Assembly (NCBI GenBank): GCA_023259675.1
Contig: JALRGT010000007.1
Coordinates: 60,389 to 124,388 of the forward strand
DNA: 64,000 nt
DNA from: Flavobacterium sp.
GTDB lineage: Bacteria > Bacteroidota > Bacteroidia > Flavobacteriales > Flavobacteriaceae
Direction of reading: 5' to 3'
Shown here: piece after piece, positions 18,075-27,034 of the stretch
Numbering within the stretch: the first letter of the stretch is position 1
Layout: every line of letters starts with the position of its first letter
The notes under the pieces: generated by a model
What the model saw: the letters and a program-made list of their open reading frames with translations, nothing else
The model's database searches: none
What the model was told of the DNA's origin: nothing
Program-made: the position numbers and the translations under genes

Positions 18075-19160
18075 ATGTCCGAAACAATTCCAAATAGAAA
18101 AATCATACACATCGACATGGATGCTTTCTATGCTTCGGTGGAGCAAATGGACAATCCTGAATTACGCGGAAAGCCAGTAGCTGTTGGAGGTTCTGAAAAT
18201 CGGGGTGTAGTTGCTGCGGCAAGTTATGAAGCAAGAAAATTTGGAGTCCGGAGTGCTATAAGTGGTGTTTTAGCCAAGAGGTATTGTCCAGAACTTATTT
18301 TTGTCCGACCAAGATTTGAACGGTATAAAGAGATTTCAAAACAAATCCACAAGATCTTTAATGATTATACTGATTTGATTGAACCGCTGTCTTTAGATGA
18401 AGCATATTTGGATGTAACTCAAAACAAAAAAGGAAATCACAGTGCCAGTTTGTTAGCGCAAGAAATACGAAAACGTATTTTTGAAGAAGTGGGTTTGACT
18501 GCTTCTGCAGGAATTTCGATTAACAAATTTGTGGCTAAAATTGCCAGTGATTACAATAAGCCTAACGGACAAAAAACTGTCAATCCTGATGAAGTCATTT
18601 CTTTTTTGGAAGAATTACCTATTCGTAAATTCTATGGAGTAGGAAAAGTGACAACCGAGAAAATGTATCAATTGGGTATCTTTACCGGTTTGGATTTAAA
18701 GAATAAACCATTGGATTTCTTGGAGAAACATTTCGGAAAATCAGGCGGGTATTATTATCAGGTGGTGCGTGGAATTCATAACAGTGAAGTAAAAACGAAT
18801 CGGATATCGAAATCAGTTGCTGCTGAGCGTACTTTTGAAGCTAATTTGTCTTCAGAAATTTTCATGTTGGAACAATTGGATAAAATCGCCAATTCATTGG
18901 AAAGAAGATTGAAAAAGTATCAAATTTCTGGAAAAACAGTAACGCTTAAAATTAAATACAGTGATTTTACTCAACATACCAGAAGTAAAACCTTGCCTTA
19001 TTTTATTTCCGATAAAGGATTGATTCTGGAAACCATAAAAGAATTGTTGTATCAAGAGCGTATGAAAGATTCCGTTCGATTGCTCGGTATTTCGTTGAGT
19101 AATTTGAATACTGAAGTAAAAAAGAAGGTGGTAGTGGTACAGTTAAAATTTGATTTTTAG
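18075..19160 (+). CDS. dinB: DNA polymerase IV (Y family)
   Basis: Translesion polymerase of 361 residues. Catalytic acids are D14 and D16 in IHIDMDAFYASVEQ, and D108-E109 in PLSLDEAYLD. The thumb has helix-hairpin-helix-like sequence (about 175-225). The little-finger domain ends in QLKFDF, which fits the beta-clamp binding motif. Length is complete. It would bypass damaged bases during stress. No SOS operator is evident, but one would be hard to recognise in this phylum. Confidence 0.97.
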   Translation: MSETIPNRKIIHIDMDAFYASVEQMDNPELRGKPVAVGGSENRGVVAAASYEARKFGVRSAISGVLAKRYCPELIFVRPRFERYKEISKQIHKIFNDYTDLIEPLSLDEAYLDVTQNKKGNHSASLLAQEIRKRIFEEVGLTASAGISINKFVAKIASDYNKPNGQKTVNPDEVISFLEELPIRKFYGVGKVTTEKMYQLGIFTGLDLKNKPLDFLEKHFGKSGGYYYQVVRGIHNSEVKTNRISKSVAAERTFEANLSSEIFMLEQLDKIANSLERRLKKYQISGKTVTLKIKYSDFTQHTRSKTLPYFISDKGLILETIKELLYQERMKDSVRLLGISLSNLNTEVKKKVVVVQLKFDF

Positions 19161-19168
19161 AAATAAGA

Positions 19169-19200
19169 AACCCCTTCTTTGTGAGAAGGGGTTGAATGTT
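19169..19200. terminator. Terminator hairpin between dinB and the Bax-inhibitor gene
   Basis: AACCCCTTCT (19169-19178) and AGAAGGGGTT (19184-19193) form a perfect 10-bp stem between two converging genes. The T run on the plus strand is weak (GTTTTTTG at 19198 on). Confidence 0.7.
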
Positions 19201-19216
19201 TTTTGCGAGTTCTTAA

Positions 19217-19984
19217 TTAGTCTTTGCTAGAAAGTTTAGAAAGTAATCTTAGGAACTCTATATATAACCAAACAAGTGTAATCATCAATCCCATAGCGCC
19301 ATACCATTCCATGTATTTTGGCATTTTTTCCTGAACGCCTTTATCTATTCTGTCAAAATCTAAGAATAAATTTAAAGCCGCAATTACAATAACAAAAACA
19401 CTGATACCGATACTCATCATGGAATTGCCATAATGCACGGGCTGAAAACTGGTGAATAGCGATACAACCCAAGAAATAAGATAGTAGGTAGCAATAGCAA
19501 GTGTAGCTGCTACGACAACTGATTTGAATTGTTCCGTAACTTTTACGATTTGGTATTTATATAACCCTAAACAAACGGCAAAAGTTACAAAAGTGGCCCC
19601 CACTGCCTGAATAACGATTCCGGGATACATAGTTTCGAAAATTGCCGAGATGCCGCCAATAAATAGACCTTCAAATAAGGCATATCCAGGAGCTAAATAC
19701 GAGGAATATTGTGGTTTGAAAGCTGAAATGACCACTAGAACTAATCCAACAACTGCTCCGCCAATCGCCGGAACCATTGGATTCATTCCGTTGAAAGTCA
19801 TCCACCAAATCACCATGGCCGATGCAGTAAGTAATAAAAATAAAAGTAAAGTTTTGTTGATGGTACCTGAAAGCGTCATCTGTTGGTCGAAACCAATAAC
19901 TGTTGCTTCATGAACTTGTTCTGCTCTTGATGTGGCTGAAAAGCTTTTATTATTTAAAAAAGGATTTTTTGATTTGAAATTCAT
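19217..19984 (-). CDS. Bax inhibitor-1/YccA family membrane protein
   Basis: A 255-residue integral membrane protein with about seven hydrophobic segments from residue 44 onward. A soluble N-terminal tail carries FNNKSF- and GFDQQMTLSGTINKT-like sequence typical of the YccA branch. The C-terminal part has ALNLFLDFDRIDKG and WYGAMGLMITLVWLYIEFLRLL, where the Asp pair corresponds to the acidic latch in BI-1 proteins. Related proteins are pH-sensitive calcium leak channels; the bacterial role is unclear. It is monocistronic. Confidence 0.93.
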   Translation of the reverse strand: MNFKSKNPFLNNKSFSATSRAEQVHEATVIGFDQQMTLSGTINKTLLLFLLLTASAMVIWWMTFNGMNPMVPAIGGAVVGLVLVVISAFKPQYSSYLAPGYALFEGLFIGGISAIFETMYPGIVIQAVGATFVTFAVCLGLYKYQIVKVTEQFKSVVVAATLAIATYYLISWVVSLFTSFQPVHYGNSMMSIGISVFVIVIAALNLFLDFDRIDKGVQEKMPKYMEWYGAMGLMITLVWLYIEFLRLLSKLSSKD

Positions 19985-20083
19985 AATTTGAACGATTTTT
20001 TGTTGCTCAAATATAAATTTTATTTTGCAGATGAATGTTTAAATATTCTTAATTTTTTTAAGGGTATTTATATTTGGGGATAT

Positions 20084-20120
20084 AAAAAAAATCCGTCTCG
20101 TTATCAAACAAGACGGATTT
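20084..20120 (-). terminator. Terminator of pyk
   Basis: Read on the minus strand, AAATCCGTCT (20120-20111) pairs with AGACGGATTT (20098-20089) and is followed by a T tract (20090-20083). Confidence 0.88.
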
Positions 20121-20142
20121 AAAATATCAAATAGAAGGTAGT

Positions 20143-21576
20143 TTATGAGATTTCAGTAACTCTCAAAGTGTTTACCATTCCTTTTTCTTTAATTGGCATA
20201 GCTACTAAGTTGATCAAGAAGTCACCTTTTTCTACCATTCCTTTTTCTTTTACCAATTCACTAATATCGGTTACAGTGTCATCAGTACTAACTGTTTTAT
20301 CATAGTAAAAAGAGCGAACTCCCCATAACAAACTCAATTGGGTCATGATTCTTCTGTTTGGAGTAAACACTAAAATATGTGCTGTTGTAGGTCTCCATGC
20401 CGATACTTGAAATGCTGTATAACCTGTGTTAGTTAAAGTACAAATCGCTTTAGCCGAAATAGCATTGGCCATTACTGCAGCATGACGACAAATTGTTTTG
20501 GTAATAAAACGTTTCGTTTTAATCTGTGGTGTGTTTTGTGGCACTTGAATTAGTGGAGAATTCTCTACAGCTTCAAGGATTTGTGTCATTTTTTGGATTA
20601 CTTGAACAGGATAATTTCCTGCAGCAGTTTCACCAGAAAGCATTACAGCATCAGCACCATCCATAACGGAGTTAGCAACATCATTTACCTCTGCACGTGT
20701 TGGTGTAAGGCTAGTAATCATTGTTTCCATCATTTGTGTAGCAACGATAACCGGGATTCTGGCTAATTTTGCTTTCAGAATTAATTCTTTCTGTACTAAT
20801 GGAACTTCATGTGCAGGAAGTTCTACACCTAGGTCACCACGAGCTACCATCAAAGCATCACAGTAAGCCACAATTCTATCCATGTTTTCTAATGCTTCTG
20901 GCATTTCGATTTTGGCAATAATTGGAATTTTATGTTCAGCGTGCTCTGCAATTAAATCTTGCAAATCTTTTAAATCTTGTGGTGTTTTTACAAATGATAA
21001 AGCGATCCAGTCTACTTTTTGTCCAATTGCAAATATGGCATCAGCGATATCTTTTTCGGTTAAAGCCGGAAGGGAGATTTTTGTATTAGGAAGGTTAACT
21101 CCTTTTTTAGATTTTAACTCACCACCTTGAATTACTCTGGCGACAACTTCTGTCTTTTTATCTGTTGAAACTATTTCGAAAATAAGTTTTCCATCATCCA
21201 ATAAAATTCTTTCTCCAGGATTTACATCATTTGGAAAGTTTTTATATTTCATGAAAACTTTTTCTTTGGTACCAATGATATCTTCTGCAGTTGTAAATGT
21301 AATTAAGTCTCCATCATCTACGATTACACCCTCTTCCATAATTCCTACACGAAGTTTAGGTCCTTGTAAGTCAGCAAGTATTCCTGTATTGTAACCGAAC
21401 TCTTCATTAAGGGATCTGATAACATTAATTCTTTCCTTAACATCATTGTAGTCAGCGTGTGAGAAATTAATTCTAAACACATTAACTCCAGCTTCTATCA
21501 TGTCCTTAATGATTTCCTTTGTGCTACATGCAGGTCCTAGCGTGGCTACAATTTTCGTTTTTTTGTTTGTAATCAT
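20143..21576 (-). CDS. pyk: Pyruvate kinase
   Basis: Glycolytic enzyme of 477 residues transferring phosphate from PEP to ADP. It starts KKTKIVATLGPACST (4-18) and FRINFSHADY, the N-terminal substrate site. The family signature IIAKIEMPEALENMD contains the catalytic Lys (about 220). GDLGVELP and VATQMMETMI (about 260-290) are also conserved, as is the MDGADAVMLSGETAAG block. The C-terminal domain is short and standard. It lies 4 bp after the IPExxxVDY gene and is the last gene of this minus-strand group. Confidence 0.98.
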   Translation of the reverse strand: MITNKKTKIVATLGPACSTKEIIKDMIEAGVNVFRINFSHADYNDVKERINVIRSLNEEFGYNTGILADLQGPKLRVGIMEEGVIVDDGDLITFTTAEDIIGTKEKVFMKYKNFPNDVNPGERILLDDGKLIFEIVSTDKKTEVVARVIQGGELKSKKGVNLPNTKISLPALTEKDIADAIFAIGQKVDWIALSFVKTPQDLKDLQDLIAEHAEHKIPIIAKIEMPEALENMDRIVAYCDALMVARGDLGVELPAHEVPLVQKELILKAKLARIPVIVATQMMETMITSLTPTRAEVNDVANSVMDGADAVMLSGETAAGNYPVQVIQKMTQILEAVENSPLIQVPQNTPQIKTKRFITKTICRHAAVMANAISAKAICTLTNTGYTAFQVSAWRPTTAHILVFTPNRRIMTQLSLLWGVRSFYYDKTVSTDDTVTDISELVKEKGMVEKGDFLINLVAMPIKEKGMVNTLRVTEIS

Positions 21577-21580
21577 TTTA

Positions 21581-22069
21581 TTAAAAAATTAAATTGTTTT
21601 TAGATTTTATTTTATTTGTATCTACGGTATAAACAGCTGATATACTTTCGATACTGTTTAATATGGTTTTTATTTTTGATGAATTTATCAATTCTTCTGT
21701 ATTTTCAATTTTTAAAAAATAATCTGCTTTTTTAAATTCTGGTAGCAAAAACACTTTTGTTGAAACTTCCATTGTTATATTTGAAAATAGATTTGTCGTT
21801 ATCTCATTTTTCTGTTCAAAAACTTCATTTTTGTTTTGAATCAAATTCCATGATATGGCATTTTCTATATCATAATAATAAAACCGCGAAAATTTGGTTT
21901 CACCTTCCTTAATGTTAATTTGCACTTCCTCTTGACTTTTACTTAAGTTTATTGGAAGTTTTTGATTAATAAAATAGGCTAATCTGTAGTCTTCTAGAGA
22001 GGTATGAATAGCTATAAGATAGTAATCAATTTCGTCAAATTCACCAAGATCCAATTTATGAATTGTCAT
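21581..22069 (-). CDS. IPExxxVDY family protein
   Basis: A 162-residue protein without a signal peptide. It has FDEIDYYLIAIHTSLEDYRLAYFINQ-type sequence near the N-terminus (about 11-36) and LPEFKKADYFLKIEN (about 109-123), which corresponds to the IPExxxVDY motif naming the family. The family is found in Bacteroidota and has no known function. It lies between rnc and pyk with 4 bp to pyk, a position that suggests co-expression with glycolysis or RNA processing genes. Confidence 0.85.
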   Translation of the reverse strand: MTIHKLDLGEFDEIDYYLIAIHTSLEDYRLAYFINQKLPINLSKSQEEVQINIKEGETKFSRFYYYDIENAISWNLIQNKNEVFEQKNEITTNLFSNITMEVSTKVFLLPEFKKADYFLKIENTEELINSSKIKTILNSIESISAVYTVDTNKIKSKNNLIF

Positions 22070-22183
22070 ATCGTTGCAAAATTGGCTGTAAATATAGTAT
22101 TTCTAGCTTAGTATATTAACGGAAAATGTAATGATTTTGTTAATTCTAAAACGAAAACGTTATAGTATTTGGTGAAATTGACA

Positions 22184-22924
22184 TTATTTTCTCTTCATTT
22201 TTTCTTGAAATGCAAAATATGCTCTTTGGGATGCTTTTTCTTCTGCTTTCTTTTTTGAAGTGGCTCTTGCTTTAGCAATTACTTTATCATCAATACTTAA
22301 TTTTACTCCAAAAAGGCGTTGGCCGTCTATTGCGTTATCTTCAAAAATATCATAATGAAAAACTTTTTTTTCTTTTTGACACCACTCAATAATCAAACTT
22401 TTGTAGCTTATTACCTTTCCTTCCAGTCTAGCAATGTCTACGTAGGGTATGATAACACTTTTTTGAATGAATTTTTCGCAGTATTCATATCCTCTGTCAA
22501 GGTATATAGCACCAATCAAAGATTCAAAAATATTACCATGTATATTTTCTCCGAAATGTTGAACGGGAACTTTGCTTTCGACGAATCGAATTAGATTTAA
22601 ATCTTTTCCCAGTTCGTTTAGGTGTTCTCTACTTACAATTTTGGACCTCATTTTTGTCAGATATCCTTCATCACCTGTTGGGGCTTCACTAAACAGGTAA
22701 GCTGCAATTACAGAGCTTAACATAGCATCTCCTAGGAATTCCAGTCGTTCGTAATTGATTTGATTTCCGTTTTCGTCTAGACGATTTGTTGAACGATGGG
22801 TAAAAGATTTTTTGTAAAATTCAATATTTTTGGGGGTAAAACCGAGTATTTTCTCGATTGTATCAAAAAAAATCCCGTCTTCATGAGAACGGGATTTTGA
22901 AAATATTTTTTTTATAAAACGCAT
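22184..22924 (-). CDS. rnc: Ribonuclease III
   Basis: Double-stranded-RNA endonuclease of 246 residues, used in rRNA maturation. The catalytic signature NYERLEFLGDAMLS (57-70) gives E62 and D66. The second metal site reads HGNIFESLIGAIYLD (128-142): E133 is present, but N130 stands where E. coli has D114. The dsRNA-binding domain is at about 170-242 with KSLIIEWCQ and AKARATSKKKAEEKAS. The start is 6 bp after fabF stops, so it belongs to the acpP-fabF-rnc unit. Confidence 0.96.
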   Translation of the reverse strand: MRFIKKIFSKSRSHEDGIFFDTIEKILGFTPKNIEFYKKSFTHRSTNRLDENGNQINYERLEFLGDAMLSSVIAAYLFSEAPTGDEGYLTKMRSKIVSREHLNELGKDLNLIRFVESKVPVQHFGENIHGNIFESLIGAIYLDRGYEYCEKFIQKSVIIPYVDIARLEGKVISYKSLIIEWCQKEKKVFHYDIFEDNAIDGQRLFGVKLSIDDKVIAKARATSKKKAEEKASQRAYFAFQEKMKRK

Positions 22925-22930
22925 AGATAA

Positions 22931-24184
22931 TTAAATATCTAATTTTTTCACTAATACGCAAGCATTGTGACCGCCAAATCCAAAAGTATTGCTCATTACC
23001 ACTTTCATGTCTCTTTTTTGAGCCTTGTTGAAAGTGAAGTTTAATTTTGAGTCAATTCTTTCATCGTCGGTAAAATGATTGATGGTTGGAGGGACAATTC
23101 CGTGTTCCATCGAAAGGATTGCGGAAATGGTTTCAACGGCACCGGCAGCACCTAAAAGGTGACCTGTCATTGATTTTGTTGAATTTAAATTCATGGTATA
23201 AGCGTGTTCGCCAAATACATGTTCGATAGCTTTGGATTCTGCTAAATCTCCTAATGGAGTAGATGTTCCGTGCATATTCACACCATCTACGTCAGTTGGT
23301 TTTAATCCGGCATCTCTCAAGCAGTTAAGCATTACGTTTTTAGCGCCCAATCCTTCTGGGTGTGGAGCAGTAATGTGGTAAGCGTCAGCGGACATTCCTC
23401 CACCTCCAACTTCACAATATATTTTTGCACCACGAGCTATTGCGTGTTCGTACTCTTCAAGAATTAATGCTCCTGCTCCTTCACCAAGTACAAATCCGTC
23501 TCTGTCTTTGTCCATTGGTCTTGAAGCTGTTTTTGGGTCATCATTTCTGGTTGATAAGGCGTGCATGGCATTAAATCCACCCATTCCGGCAATTGTTACA
23601 GCGGCCTCAGAGCCTCCTGTTACCATAATGTCGGCATGTCCTAGTCGGATATAGTTGAAAGCATCAATAATCGCGTTGGTAGAAGATGCACAGGCAGAAA
23701 CAGTTCCGAAATTAGGTCCTCTAAAGCCGTATTTTATGGAGATATGACCACAAGCGATGTCGCCAATCATTTTAGGGATAAAGAATGGATTGAATTTTGG
23801 TGTTCCGTCACCGGCAGCATAATTAAGAACTTCTATTTGAAAAGTCTCTAAGCCTCCAATTCCTGAACCCCAAATTACTCCGGCGCGGTCTTTGTCTACT
23901 TTGTCTAAGTCAAAATTAGCGTCTTTCATCGCTTCTTCTGATGAAACCATGGCATATTGTGCATAACGATCCATTTTTCTGGCTTCTTTCCTGTCTATAA
24001 AATCTTCAACATTAAAGTTTTTTAATTCACAGGCAAAATGAGTTCTGAATTTAGAAGCGTCAAAATAAGTTATTGGCGCAGCTCCACTAACTCCGTTAAT
24101 TAGACTGTTCCAATACTCCTGAATGTTATTTCCAATAGGAGTAAGTGCGCCTAAACCTGTAACAACAACTCTTCTTAATACCAT
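22931..24184 (-). CDS. fabF: Beta-ketoacyl-ACP synthase II
   Basis: Condensing enzyme of fatty acid elongation, 417 residues. The catalytic triad is visible: Cys in GTVSACASSTNAI (about 160-172), His in MHGTSTPLGD (about 304) and His in SMTGHLLGAAGAVE (about 340). The N-terminus RRVVVTGLGALTPIGN is typical. Its acyl carrier, ACP, is encoded just upstream, with a 172-bp gap that holds a hairpin. It is followed by rnc. Confidence 0.98.
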   Translation of the reverse strand: MVLRRVVVTGLGALTPIGNNIQEYWNSLINGVSGAAPITYFDASKFRTHFACELKNFNVEDFIDRKEARKMDRYAQYAMVSSEEAMKDANFDLDKVDKDRAGVIWGSGIGGLETFQIEVLNYAAGDGTPKFNPFFIPKMIGDIACGHISIKYGFRGPNFGTVSACASSTNAIIDAFNYIRLGHADIMVTGGSEAAVTIAGMGGFNAMHALSTRNDDPKTASRPMDKDRDGFVLGEGAGALILEEYEHAIARGAKIYCEVGGGGMSADAYHITAPHPEGLGAKNVMLNCLRDAGLKPTDVDGVNMHGTSTPLGDLAESKAIEHVFGEHAYTMNLNSTKSMTGHLLGAAGAVETISAILSMEHGIVPPTINHFTDDERIDSKLNFTFNKAQKRDMKVVMSNTFGFGGHNACVLVKKLDI

Positions 24185-24320
24185 AGTTTAATGTATTTTT
24201 ATCTTTAAATAAATAAAACCCACGCTTTCTTTATTGTACTGTTACAAAAGAGCCATGGGCATTATTTTATATGCTTTTTGATTGAAACTCAATCGCAATA
24301 ATCAATTTTTTAAATAATAA

Positions 24321-24347
24321 CACCCAATACATTAAATGTATCGGGTG
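24321..24347 (-). terminator. Intercistronic hairpin between acpP and fabF
   Basis: CACCC-A-ATACATT (24321-24333) pairs with AATGTAT-C-GGGTG (24335-24347) around a single-base loop. On the minus strand it is followed by TTATTATTTAAAAAATTG, a poor T tract. It could be a partial terminator or a 3' stabiliser that gives more acpP than fabF message. Confidence 0.55.
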
Positions 24348-24356
24348 CGTAATTTA

Positions 24357-24593
24357 TTATTTTTTTGCTTCCTCGATGTAAGAGATTGCTTGACCTACAG
24401 TAGCAATGTTTTCTGCTTGATCGTCTGGAATTTGAATGTCAAATTCTTTTTCGAATTCCATGATAAGCTCAACCGTGTCTAATGAGTCAGCTCCCAAATC
24501 ATTAGTGAAGCTTGCTTCTGTTACAACTTCGTTTTCGTCAACACCTAATTTGTCTACGATAATCGCTTTTACTCTTGATGCAATGTCTGACAT
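24357..24593 (-). CDS. acpP: Acyl carrier protein
   Basis: A 78-residue acidic four-helix protein. S37 in [13 protein letters not shown] carries the phosphopantetheine arm that holds growing acyl chains. It is followed on the same strand by fabF. A consensus promoter lies at 24652-24624, with a 31-base leader. Confidence 0.98.
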   Translation of the reverse strand: MSDIASRVKAIIVDKLGVDENEVVTEASFTNDLGADSLDTVELIMEFEKEFDIQIPDDQAENIATVGQAISYIEEAKK

Positions 24594-24623
24594 AATCTTT
24601 AATTTTAGAATTTAATTTGTTGG

Positions 24624-24652
24624 CAAAAATAAAAAACTTTATTTTAAAACAA
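24624..24652 (-). promoter_or_regulatory. Promoter of acpP-fabF-rnc
   Basis: On the minus strand, TTG (24652-24650), an 18-base spacer and TATTTTTG (24631-24624) fit the Bacteroidota consensus exactly. Confidence 0.75.
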
Positions 24653-24769
24653 TGATTTACTTTAAAAATGTGTCAACTAATTTATAAAATTAATTTGAAC
24701 AAAGGTATCTGAATCTTCTTTTTTTTAATTTTTTATCCTTTTTTTTGCATAAAATAAATTATTCAGGTT

Positions 24770-25336
24770 ATGAAAAAAATTGTTGTTTTTGCTTCTGGCT
24801 CGGGTACTAATGCTGAAAATATTATTAAATATTTTTCTGAAACTAAAACAGGCGTCGTCACAAATGTGTTTACGAATAACCCCAATGCTAAAGTGATTGA
24901 TAGGGCTGAAAAATTTAATATCCCTGCCGAAATCTTTTCAAAAGAAGAACTTTATGAAGGAAAATTACTTCAAAGAATAGTTTCAATTCAACCTGATTTA
25001 ATAGTTCTCGCGGGTTTTTTGTTGAAATTGCCTCAAAATTTAGTGGAAACTTTCCCAGATAAGATCATAAATATACATCCTGCTTTATTGCCGAAGTATG
25101 GAGGTAAAGGAATGTATGGAATGCATGTTCATAGAGCGGTTGTTGAAAACAAAGAACCGAAAACAGGTATTACCATTCATTATGTAAATGAAAATTATGA
25201 TGAAGGGAATATTATTTTTCAAAAAGAAGTTGCTTTAACAAATGAGGATTCACCTGAAGATGTTGCGGCTAAAATTCATCAATTAGAACAAGAAAATTTC
25301 CCCATAATTGTAGAAAAAGTGCTTCTTTCTATCTAA
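24770..25336 (+). CDS. purN: Phosphoribosylglycinamide formyltransferase
   Basis: Purine-pathway enzyme of 188 residues that formylates GAR with 10-formyl-THF. The phosphate loop is ASGSGTNAENII (8-19). The catalytic trio is N101 and H103 in INIHPALLPKYGGKG and D144 in NYDEGNIIF. It is divergent from acpP and 13 bp upstream of rnhA. A cyclo-ligase of the same folate pool is encoded at 5391-5969. Confidence 0.97.
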   Translation: MKKIVVFASGSGTNAENIIKYFSETKTGVVTNVFTNNPNAKVIDRAEKFNIPAEIFSKEELYEGKLLQRIVSIQPDLIVLAGFLLKLPQNLVETFPDKIINIHPALLPKYGGKGMYGMHVHRAVVENKEPKTGITIHYVNENYDEGNIIFQKEVALTNEDSPEDVAAKIHQLEQENFPIIVEKVLLSI

Positions 25337-25349
25337 ATAATTACTACTC

Positions 25350-25829
25350 TTGAAATACGACGTACATATATATACAGATGGTGCCGCAAAGGGAAATCCA
25401 GGTCCGGGAGGTTATGGCGTTGTGATGGAACTCGTTGGGACTCCCCATAAAAAGGAGTTTTTTGAAGGTTTTCGGTTAACTACCAATAACAGGATGGAAT
25501 TATTGGGTGTGATTGTTGGTCTGGAAAAATTGAAAAAACCGAACATGAATGTTCTTGTAGTGTCAGATTCTAAGTATGTGGTTGATTCGGTTGTGAAAAA
25601 ATGGGTTCTTGGATGGGAGAAGAAGGGATTTGCCGATAGAAAGAATTCCGATTTATGGAAAAGGTTTTTAATTGTTTATAGGAAACATAATGTGGATTTT
25701 AAATGGATTAAAGGGCACAATAACCACTCACAGAATGAAAGATGTGATGAGTTGGCGGTTATGGCTTCAATGCAAAAACAACTTTCTGTTGATGCTTTTT
25801 ATGAAGAGGAAACAAGGAAACTTTTATGA
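25350..25829 (+). CDS. rnhA: Ribonuclease HI
   Basis: A 159-residue enzyme that cuts RNA in RNA-DNA hybrids. It starts at TTG 25350, because MKYDVHIYTDGAAKGNPGPG is the expected N-terminus and no ATG is nearby. The D-E-D-D metal site is complete: D10 in YTDGAA, E48 in RMELLG, D72 in VVSDSKYV and D134 region in NERCDELA. It lies 13 bp after purN and is probably co-transcribed with it. A promoter for the next operon lies just after its stop. Confidence 0.96.
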   Translation: MKYDVHIYTDGAAKGNPGPGGYGVVMELVGTPHKKEFFEGFRLTTNNRMELLGVIVGLEKLKKPNMNVLVVSDSKYVVDSVVKKWVLGWEKKGFADRKNSDLWKRFLIVYRKHNVDFKWIKGHNNHSQNERCDELAVMASMQKQLSVDAFYEEETRKLL

Positions 25830-25850
25830 AAACTTTGAGGGTTTCAAATT

Positions 25851-25881
25851 TTGTATGTTTGTAACAGATGAACTATCTTTG
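25851..25881 (+). promoter_or_regulatory. Promoter of the PfkB kinase gene
   Basis: TTG at 25851-25853, a 20-base spacer and TATCTTTG at 25874-25881. The predicted leader before the ATG at 25994 is about 105 bases, long for this window. Confidence 0.65.
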
Positions 25882-25993
25882 CGCCTTAATTTCAAAAGCA
25901 AATATTGAAATGAGCTTAACATAGATTTTTTTTAAAAAATTAATGTGAGTAAGTGAATTCCATATTTCTTTAAAAAGAAAATAGCATCTACTT

Positions 25994-26917
25994 ATGAATA
26001 AATTATTGATTGTTGGAACGGTCGCTTTCGACGCAATTGAAACTCCATTTGGCAAGACGGATAAGATTTTGGGAGGTGCAGGTACATATATAGGTCTTTC
26101 TGCATCATTTTTTGACCTAGAATCAGCTATAGTTTCTGTAGTTGGGGATGACTTTCCACAAGAATATTTGGATTTATTAACTGCAAGAAATATTGATATT
26201 TCTGGTCTTGAAGTGGTAAAAGGAGGGAAGACTTTCTTTTGGAGTGGTCGTTATCACAATGACTTAAATTCAAGGGATACATTAGATACTCAACTGAATG
26301 TATTGGCCGATTTTCAACCAAAAGTACCTGAGAATTTTAAAAATGCCGATATTGTCATGTTAGGGAACTTGCATCCATTGGTACAAAGCAGTGTGCTAGA
26401 CCAAATGGAAACGAAGCCAAAGTTGATTGTATTGGATACCATGAATTTTTGGATGGATTGTGCATTATCAGATTTGTTGGATGTAATTAAACGTGTAGAT
26501 GTCATAACGATTAATGATGAAGAGGCTCGCCAACTTTCGGGAGAATATTCTTTAGTGAAAGCTGCTGCTAAAATTCATGCTATGGGTCCAGAGTATGTGG
26601 TTATCAAAAAAGGGGAACATGGCGCTTTATTATTTCATGAGAATCAGGTTTTCTTTGCTCCGGCTTTACCGTTGGAAGAGGTTTTTGATCCAACAGGTGC
26701 GGGAGATACTTTTGCCGGTGGTTTTGCCGGATTTATTACCCAGAGTGAAAATATATCTTTTGAAAATATGAAAAATGCAATTATTTACGGATCTAATTTA
26801 GCTTCATTTTGTGTGGAGAAATTTGGAACCGAGAGAATGGTTGCTTTAGAGAAGGAGGAAGTCGTGTCAAGATTGAAACAGTTCAAATCTTTGACACAGT
26901 TTGATATAGAATTATAA
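25994..26917 (+). CDS. PfkB family carbohydrate kinase
   Basis: Ribokinase-fold kinase of 307 residues. It starts LLIVGTVAFDAIETPFGKTDKILGGAG-like, with the glycine pair used for sugar binding. The second signature DPTGAGDTFAGGFAGF (about 235-250) holds the catalytic Asp and anion hole. DTMNFWMD and TINDEEARQL are family blocks. The phosphate acceptor is not clear; members phosphorylate ribose, adenosine, fructose and others. It is followed by a long PurF-like gene, which could point to nucleoside or ribose salvage, but that is only context. A terminator lies between them. Confidence 0.9.
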   Translation: MNKLLIVGTVAFDAIETPFGKTDKILGGAGTYIGLSASFFDLESAIVSVVGDDFPQEYLDLLTARNIDISGLEVVKGGKTFFWSGRYHNDLNSRDTLDTQLNVLADFQPKVPENFKNADIVMLGNLHPLVQSSVLDQMETKPKLIVLDTMNFWMDCALSDLLDVIKRVDVITINDEEARQLSGEYSLVKAAAKIHAMGPEYVVIKKGEHGALLFHENQVFFAPALPLEEVFDPTGAGDTFAGGFAGFITQSENISFENMKNAIIYGSNLASFCVEKFGTERMVALEKEEVVSRLKQFKSLTQFDIEL

Positions 26918-26923
26918 TGCTTT

Positions 26924-26948
26924 AAAGCCTCGGTAACGGGGCTTTTTT
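26924..26948 (+). terminator. Terminator of the PfkB kinase gene
   Basis: AAAGCC at 26924-26929 pairs with GGCTTT at 26940-26945, extended by T-G and C-G pairs, and followed by T residues. Confidence 0.75.
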
Positions 26949-26966
26949 GATTAAAAATCAAGATTG

Positions 26967-26990
26967 ACAAATAGTTTTTAGACTATTTGT
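26967..26990. promoter_or_regulatory. Inverted repeat upstream of the PurF-like gene
   Basis: ACAAATAG (26967-26974) and CTATTTGT (26983-26990) are exact inverted copies with an eight-base spacer. They lie 45 bases before the start codon and just after a TTG. The position suits an operator or a leader hairpin. Confidence 0.45.
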
Positions 26991-27034
26991 AAGAATTTAA
27001 ATTTAGAAATAACAACACAACAAACTACAATACA

